DNA of 64,000 bases from Bubalus kerabau (lineage: Eukaryota; Chordata; Mammalia; Artiodactyla; Bovidae), in NCBI RefSeq assembly GCF_029407905.1, contig NC_073627.1:123703697-123767696 (forward strand), read 5' to 3'. Both the position numbers and the translations under genes were made by a program. How positions within the stretch are numbered: position 1 is the stretch's first letter; each line of letters opens with the position of its first letter. This document shows, piece by piece, positions 58,197 to 64,000 of the stretch. The notes beneath the pieces are model-generated. The model did not search any database, was not told the DNA's origin, and saw nothing but the letters and a program-made list of their open reading frames with translations.

Positions 58197-60264
58197 TTCC
58201 TCTTACTCTCTCCCCCAAATTTATAAGGCATATATTCTGTTATTAAACTTCACTTTCACATTCCCATTTCTTTTCACCAACTTGAAAAGTGAACGAGAAT
58301 CAACAGACTCACATTATGAAGATAGGAAAATTACCACAATGAGACTTTTGTGAGTCCATTATAATTAACATTTTATGTGATGTAGATTCTTTCAACATTT
58401 GTAACATTTAAATTTTGTTGCACAGCAGTAATTTCAAAATTGTTTTGTTTCAGTTATACATTTAATCAGGTTCATATGTTTTTCATATTTCCATGTTTTG
58501 TTTTGATTATTCTCTTGGTTGATTTTATTAACAAGTAATAGACTCATAGGAATTCCATGTATGCTATATTCTTTGAGTTTTCACACATTTGAAAATCTCA
58601 TTGTTGCCTTTCTTGAGGATGACATCTTGGTAGGGTATAATATTGTTTGATCCTGCATTTCCCCTTCCAAAATCTATAGACCTTGCTTCATTGTCTTCTG
58701 GCACTGAAGGATGCTCAGCCAGCCTTATTTTCCTTTTATAAAGATAACTTTTTATCATCTTCCTGGATAACCATATGGTTCTTTCCTTTTCTTTGAATTG
58801 TATAAGCTTTATCAGCTTAAGTCTTCATGTCAATCATTCTTGTTGATTTTTTTTTTCCTTTTAAAACACACTGTGCCCCTAGCTACATATTCCTATCTCC
58901 CTTAATTTCAAGCTGAGAAAATCATGGCTTTATAATATCGTTATTCACAGCTCCTACTTATTTTCTCTTACAAATCAAATTTAGTTATTCACTCTGCCTT
59001 TTGGAGGCTTATCTGGCCCAGTGGATGTAAAACAACTTCTATGACATATTGTTAGGTTAAAAAAAAAAGTACAAAGACTATATATAGTACGCTAACTTTT
59101 CTACAGAATTCATATGTGTATTTGCTTATATTTGCAAGAAGACACAACTTGAAGTTTGAATCAGAAACTTATGAATTTGATCACCTAGGGAGAGGGGGAT
59201 AGGTGGGAGGGATAAGGGAAGGACTGTATACTTGGAATTATATTAGTGCTCTGCATATGCAAAAACTAAATTTAAAACAAAAAATGGGAGGAACTCTAAA
59301 ACTGAATGCCAAGAGAAATAAACACATCTGTATTTCAAATGAAGGGGAGAAAATCTACCCAAGTACTTCTAAACAATATAATTTGACTATATACTCTTTG
59401 TCTAAGGGAAAAAAACACAAAAATATATAGTAAACAATTATTAGTAAGGTTTATTTTTTGCTAATACAGATATCAAAATTCCAATACTACTTTGGGCATA
59501 TTACAGGATTGAACAAATGAACAAATATATTGATATTGTTGAGAATCCCAATTCTCACAGTAAAGACAGGAATATTGAGCAAGAGAAGACAAGGATCCCC
59601 ATAGGACAGCAGTTGAGGTATCAGTATAAAATCTTGGTTTTGTTTTTTTATTATACGCATATATGTGTGCACTTGAATACACATATTTTTTTTTTTCTAG
59701 CACTGTCCACTAAAAGCACCCTTTAGCTATAAGCAAACCTATAGCCCCAAACTGGTGTTACAGACACCACTCCCCAGTAAAAAGAAGATATTAAAAAATC
59801 ATATGAAGTGGTATAAATAATTCAACAACATTTTCTCCTTCTGACTGTGGCTCTTGTAGACTAATATGAGATCTTTTCCAACTCACCCAGCCTATCCTCT
59901 AACATTATAAACAGATGAAATACTAGCAGGGATCCTCCCATGCTTCATGGCACTCACTGACCACCCCTCCCAGGATACAATCCTGTATCCTGAGTTACTC
60001 TCTCCTTACCTTCTCCAGCTGATGTGTTTGGATTTTGTTTTGGAGTTGTGCTCCCTAAACTGAGAGAAATTCTCTTGGTAGAACATGAGAAAGAAAGGAT
60101 AAGGGAATTGCATTTACATAAAATAGCAGCAACCCAGGAGTAATAAGCTGATCTCTGCATTGATTTGGTTGCTGAGAACTAGGCACTTCTGAACTGAGGC
60201 TAGCCAGCGACAGATCAAAGAATCTACTGTCAGAGGACTGGACTCTTGAAAAGCTCATAAAATG
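58197..60264. other. Mostly unassigned AT-rich DNA
   Basis: There is no gene. 58400-58760 has an old-L1-like T-rich composition (CATTGTTGCCTTTCTTGAGG, TCTTCTGGCACTGAAGGATG). 58985-59290 may be an old L1 3' end. I see no supported frame. Confidence 0.4.
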
Positions 60265-61000
60265 GACACCACCAGGATGGTGAAGTAGAAGACCCCAGCA
60301 AACATCCCCCTACAAAATCAACAACTGGATAACTATCCATGAACAAAGGATAGCTCAGGGAGAGCTCAGGAGTCCACTTAGGAAAGGAAAGCAGCACAGT
60401 ACAAGACTAAACCTGAGAATAACCACACCAAAAGAGAAGACAGCTTCACTTGACTGCATTATTCCATTGCCCGGGCTTGCTCTGCTCAGCATCAAAGCAT
60501 CAATTGTGTGTGGGCTAAGTCGCTTCAGTCATGTCTGATTCTCTTTGACCCCATGGACTGCCAGGCTCCTCTGTCCACAGGATTCTCCAGGCAAAAACAC
60601 TGGAGTTAGTTGCCATGCCCTTCTGCAGGGGATCTTCCCAACCCAGGGCGTGAACCCATGTCTCTTATGTCTTTTGCATTGGCAGGCAGGTTCTTTACTA
60701 CTTGCACCACCTGGGAAGCCCTCAGCATCAAGTGGGAACCCATAACTAGAAGGCGTTCTCCTCACAGGGAAGGAGAGAACAGGGTGAGTGACCAGCTTCC
60801 CAAGCCTTGTGAGGCACCACAGGAAGGACTCACCTCAGTTTCATGCCTCCCAGAGTCCAGACAAGTTGAGATGCAAGATACAAAGAAACAAGGGGGTGAA
60901 CAGGAGCTGCCAGTATTAACCATACAGTGGGAACAGAGACAGTTCCCAGCAACCTGCTCTGCAGACCACCCCAGCAGCTTTCACCACTGAAGAAATAAAT
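60265..61000 (+). mobile_element. LINE-1 5' UTR fragment, split by a SINE
   Basis: The start AGGATGGTGAAGTAGAAGAC and the following CATCCCCCTACAAAATCAAC and AACTATCCATGAACAAAGG fit the first bases of an older mammalian L1 5' UTR. The sequence continues to about 61000 after the SINE. No ORF1 follows. Confidence 0.55.
60485..60731 (-). mobile_element. Bov-tA SINE with 11-bp TSD
   Basis: Reverse SINE flanked by CTCAGCATCAA at 60485-60495 and 60721-60731. The 126-codon plus frame at 60610-60990 crosses it and is not a gene. Confidence 0.93.
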
Positions 61001-61039
61001 GGCCAGCACGGCACAGTTATCTCTTGTCTTTTTGATAAA

Positions 61040-61375
61040 AGGTATCAGAAAGGGGATTGCTAAATTGTATGACAGTCTTAACTTTTAATTTCTTAACCTC
61101 CAAACTGTTTTCCATAGTGGCTGCACAAATATAAATTCCCACCAACAGTACACAAAGTTGCTAAGAAAGCATATCTTAAAGTTCTCACAACAACAAGAAA
61201 CATAATTATATGAAGTGATGGATATGTTAACTAATCTTATTCAGTAATCATTTCACTATATATACATATATATATATACATACATACATATATATATGTC
61301 TCAAATAGTCATGTTGTACAACCTGAACTTATTCAATGTTATAGTCAATTATATTTCAATAAAGCTAGGGGAAAT
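61040..61375. mobile_element. LINE-1 fragments in opposite orientations
   Basis: 61040-61155 is a reverse ORF2 end (CCAAACTGTTTTCCATAGTG, CTGCACAAATATAAATTCCC). 61165-61375 is a plus-strand old L1 3' end (ATGTTGTACAACCTGAACTT, AATTATATTTCAATAAAGCT) containing a TA/CATA microsatellite at about 61258-61300. Confidence 0.6.
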
Positions 61376-61559
61376 TTTATTAAGTATATCTTTAAACACT
61401 TCCAATAATCATAACTGCCAAGATTATAGAAATATGTTGAAATTTCCAATTTTGGTGGTATTAAGAACTTTGGTCTCCCTGTCTTCAATGGCAGTTCAGC
61501 AGAAAGTTAAAAGAGGCATATAAGGGACTGTTAGCCTGATGCAATTTTAAACTAAAAGC

Positions 61560-62845
61560 TGCTATAATTCTTTTTAAAGAAGCCAGTAAGGCACTCATCT
61601 CACAGGCTTGCAGAGTAATGCTCAAAATTCTCCAAGCCAGGCTTCAACAATGTGAACTGTGAACTTCCAGATGTTCAAGCTGGATTTAGAAAATTCAGAG
61701 GAACCAGGGATCAAATTGCCAACATCCGTTGGATCATTGAAAAAAGAGAGTTCCAGAAAGACATCTACTTCTGCTTTATTGACTATGCCAAAGCCCTTGA
61801 CTACATGGATCACAAAAAAAACGTGGAAAGTTTTTCAAGAGATGGGGATACCAGACCACCATACCTGCCTCCTGAGAAATCTGTATGCAGGTCAAGAAGC
61901 AACAGCTAGAATCGGACATGGAACAATGGCCTGGTTCCAAACCAGGAAAGGAGTATGTCAAGGCTGTATATTGTCACCCTGCTTATTTAACTTCTATGCA
62001 GAATACATCATGCGAAATTCTGGGCTGGATGTAGCACAAGCTGGAATCAAGATTGCCATAACCTCAGATACGCAGATGACACCACCCTTATAGCAGAAAG
62101 CGAAGAGAATATAAAGGGCCTCTTGAAGACAGTGATAGAGGAGAGTGAAAAAGTTGGCTTGAAACTCAACATTCAGAAGACTAAGATCATGGCATCTGGT
62201 CCCATTATTTCATGACAAATAGATGGGGAAACAATAGAAACAGTGAGAGACTTTATTTTCTTGGGCTCCAAAATCACTGCAGATGGTGACTGCAGCCATG
62301 AAATTAAAAGACACTCCTTGAAAGGAAAGTTATGACCAACCTAGACAGCATATTAAAAAGCAGAGACATTACTTTGCCAATAAAGGTCCATCTCATCAAG
62401 GCTATTGTTTGTCCAGTAGTCATGTGTAGATATGAGAGTTGGACTGTGAAGAAAGCTGAGCACAGAAGAATTGATGCTTTTGAATTGTGGTGTTGGAGAA
62501 GACTCTTGAGAGTTTCTTGGACTGCAAGGAGATCCAACCAGTCTGTCCTAAAGGAAATTAGTCCTGAATATTCATTGGAAGGACTGATGCTGAAGCTGAA
62601 GCTCCAGGACTCTGGCCACCTGATGGGAAGAACTGACTCATTGGAAAAGACCCTGATGCTCAGAAAGATAAAAGGCAGGAGGAGAAGGGGATGACAGAGG
62701 AAGAGATGGTTGATAGCATCACTAATTCAATGGACATGAGTTTGAGCAAGCTCTGAGAGTTGGTGATGGACAGGCAAGCATGGTGTGCTGCAGTCCAGGG
62801 CGTTGCAGAGTCAGACATGACTGAGCAACTGAACTTATTCCTGAT
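61560..62845 (+). mobile_element. BovB LINE, RT region to 3' end
   Basis: About 1.28 kb of BovB. Frames 61652-61909 and 61659-62093 cover RT (FIDYAKALD, CQGCILSPCLFN). The catalytic ADDTTL codons lie near 62075, after a small deletion that shifts frame. It ends at GTCAGACATGACTGAGCAAC. Stops in the body show it is dead. Confidence 0.92.
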
Positions 62846-64000
62846 AGCTGAATCTTCATTTATAACTTCTTCATTGTATTCTTTGCTTACTATTAAGACC
62901 TGGAGATTTAGTTTGGGTTGCAAACTTCCCTGGCTTTACTAATACTCTCTATAAATTATCTAAAATGTTCTCAATATTTAGATGAACCATTCTTTTATCC
63001 TATGAAAATGCACAACAGAAAAGTGTGTTCTTTTACTCCTTTAACATGACTTGCTCTGTCATTCCACTTCACAACATCCTGAGGCAAGCTCAAATCTCTA
63101 TTCTCACCCGAAGGAGGGCAACTAGCATTTCTAGCTCTTTCTTCACTTTGCAGTATTTTCCCAGGCCCTAAATAAGTCTGCTGGAGTTGAATCTTTCTCA
63201 AGGCACCAGCAGAAAGCTGCTGAAAGGCAGCTGCTGTCACTCTTTCCGATCCTCTAATCTCATAATTTCTTCATGACCTTCTGCACACCGGGGGTCACCG
63301 AACAGCCTTCTACATCTGCAGGTGTTATTTTTGCAACTCTTCCCCAGGGTCCTCAGAACCAGAGTTGGGCCTTTTCTTGGCTTCCTGCTGCTAAAAGCCA
63401 AACAAAGGCAAGTGAGAACATCATTTATAAAAGGCTCTTTAGAGAGTGTCAGGATGGGAGTAAGTATCTACAAGACATTTATCTCTGGAGGAAAACAATC
63501 TCTCAAAGCACATACCTTGGCCTCCAACATGGATAGGTTTATAGGTAAACATGGTTTAACTATAACCTTTAGCCACCAGAGCTCCAGGCAGATTTTCATT
63601 TCCCATTCTTTAGCGGTGAGCATTGATTCCTGCTCTGTGGCCAGTACTTCTTCCCCAAGTGAGAAGGGAGGGCCAGGCTCATAGTTACTTGAATTGATGG
63701 AGAAGGAGCAGCAAAAAATGAGAACCTGAAACTATTGTTTCTACTACTGCCCTTCAGCCACACCACACTCCTGATGGATTTCTCCACTCCACTTTCATAA
63801 TTCTCTTGTAATCACAGGGAACATAGACATGGCACAGAAAATAAAATTATATTGCTCTGCATGTCAGCACCTATCTTCCCATTTAGTGAAAACACTAACT
63901 GATCTCCAGCATGTTCCACCCACCCCCAAAGGTTAAGAAAGACTTTCAGTTACCACAAACATTATTACAGTAGATTTAAAAGAAATTTCAGATGCATTCC
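62846..64000. other. Unassigned, GC-richer stretch
   Basis: There is no recognised repeat. The plus frames at 63273-63536 and 63322-63684 (87 and 120 codons) overlap in different frames and show no domain, so I do not call a gene. Confidence 0.4.

Noticed and set aside
60610..60990. 126-codon frame in GC-richer DNA
   Set aside because: It starts inside a reverse SINE and runs on into L1 5' UTR-like DNA; no domain.
63322..63684. 120-codon frame near the right edge
   Set aside because: It overlaps another open frame, has no recognisable domain, and no splice or promoter context is visible.

Overview
The window is nuclear DNA of a ruminant (cattle, sheep or goat clade). The repeat set shows this: tRNA-derived Bov-tA/Bov-A SINEs, their dimeric form BOV-A2, many copies of the RTE-type LINE BovB, and LINE-1 whose 3' end is typical of bovid L1. 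I cannot choose between cattle, sheep and goat by eye. The DNA is AT-rich. I see no host protein-coding gene, no exon chain and no RNA gene. Every long reading frame is a piece of a transposon or an antisense shadow of one. It reads as gene-poor intergenic or deep intronic DNA.

Layout. 1-9.5 kb: unassigned DNA, then stacked L1 insertions. The main one (2.1-5.3 kb) carries a SINE and a twin-primed L1, each with its own target-site duplication. Further L1, BovB and SINE pieces follow. 9.5-13.6 kb: mostly unassigned DNA with MIR fragments and one BovB. 13.7-16.6 kb: the youngest-looking element, a 5'-truncated L1 with an unbroken 3' two thirds of ORF2 and a probable 3' transduction inside an 18-bp target-site duplication. 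16.7-24 kb: BOV-A2, L2 and MIR fossils, old L1, BovB and a complete but dead mariner transposon. 24-27.1 kb: an L1 whose 5' UTR is joined directly to the reverse-transcriptase region. 29-30.5 kb: a second young L1 in the opposite orientation. 32-34.5 kb: a very old L1. 37.5-40.2 kb: three BovB fragments, an MLT1 LTR and a 218-bp-arm inverted repeat. 41-49 kb: MIR, L2 and old L1 around unassigned stretches, including a repeat-free GC-richer block at 43.2-43.9 kb. 50-56.7 kb: BovB, an ERVL-class endogenous retrovirus remnant (integrase and dUTPase parts) broken by SINEs and a MER5A, then L1 with BovB in its tail. 57-64 kb: old L1 pieces, an L1 5' UTR fragment and a long BovB.

The elements form no pathway, but they leave a readable history. 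Ancient L2, MIR, MER5A, MLT1, ERVL and old L1 copies were broken into by BovB and ruminant SINEs, and then by recent L1 and BOV-A2. The items most worth following up are the large inverted repeat at 39722-40205, the L1 with 3' transduction at 13676-16579, the twin-primed L1 at 3593-3903 and the internally deleted L1 at 24030-27095.
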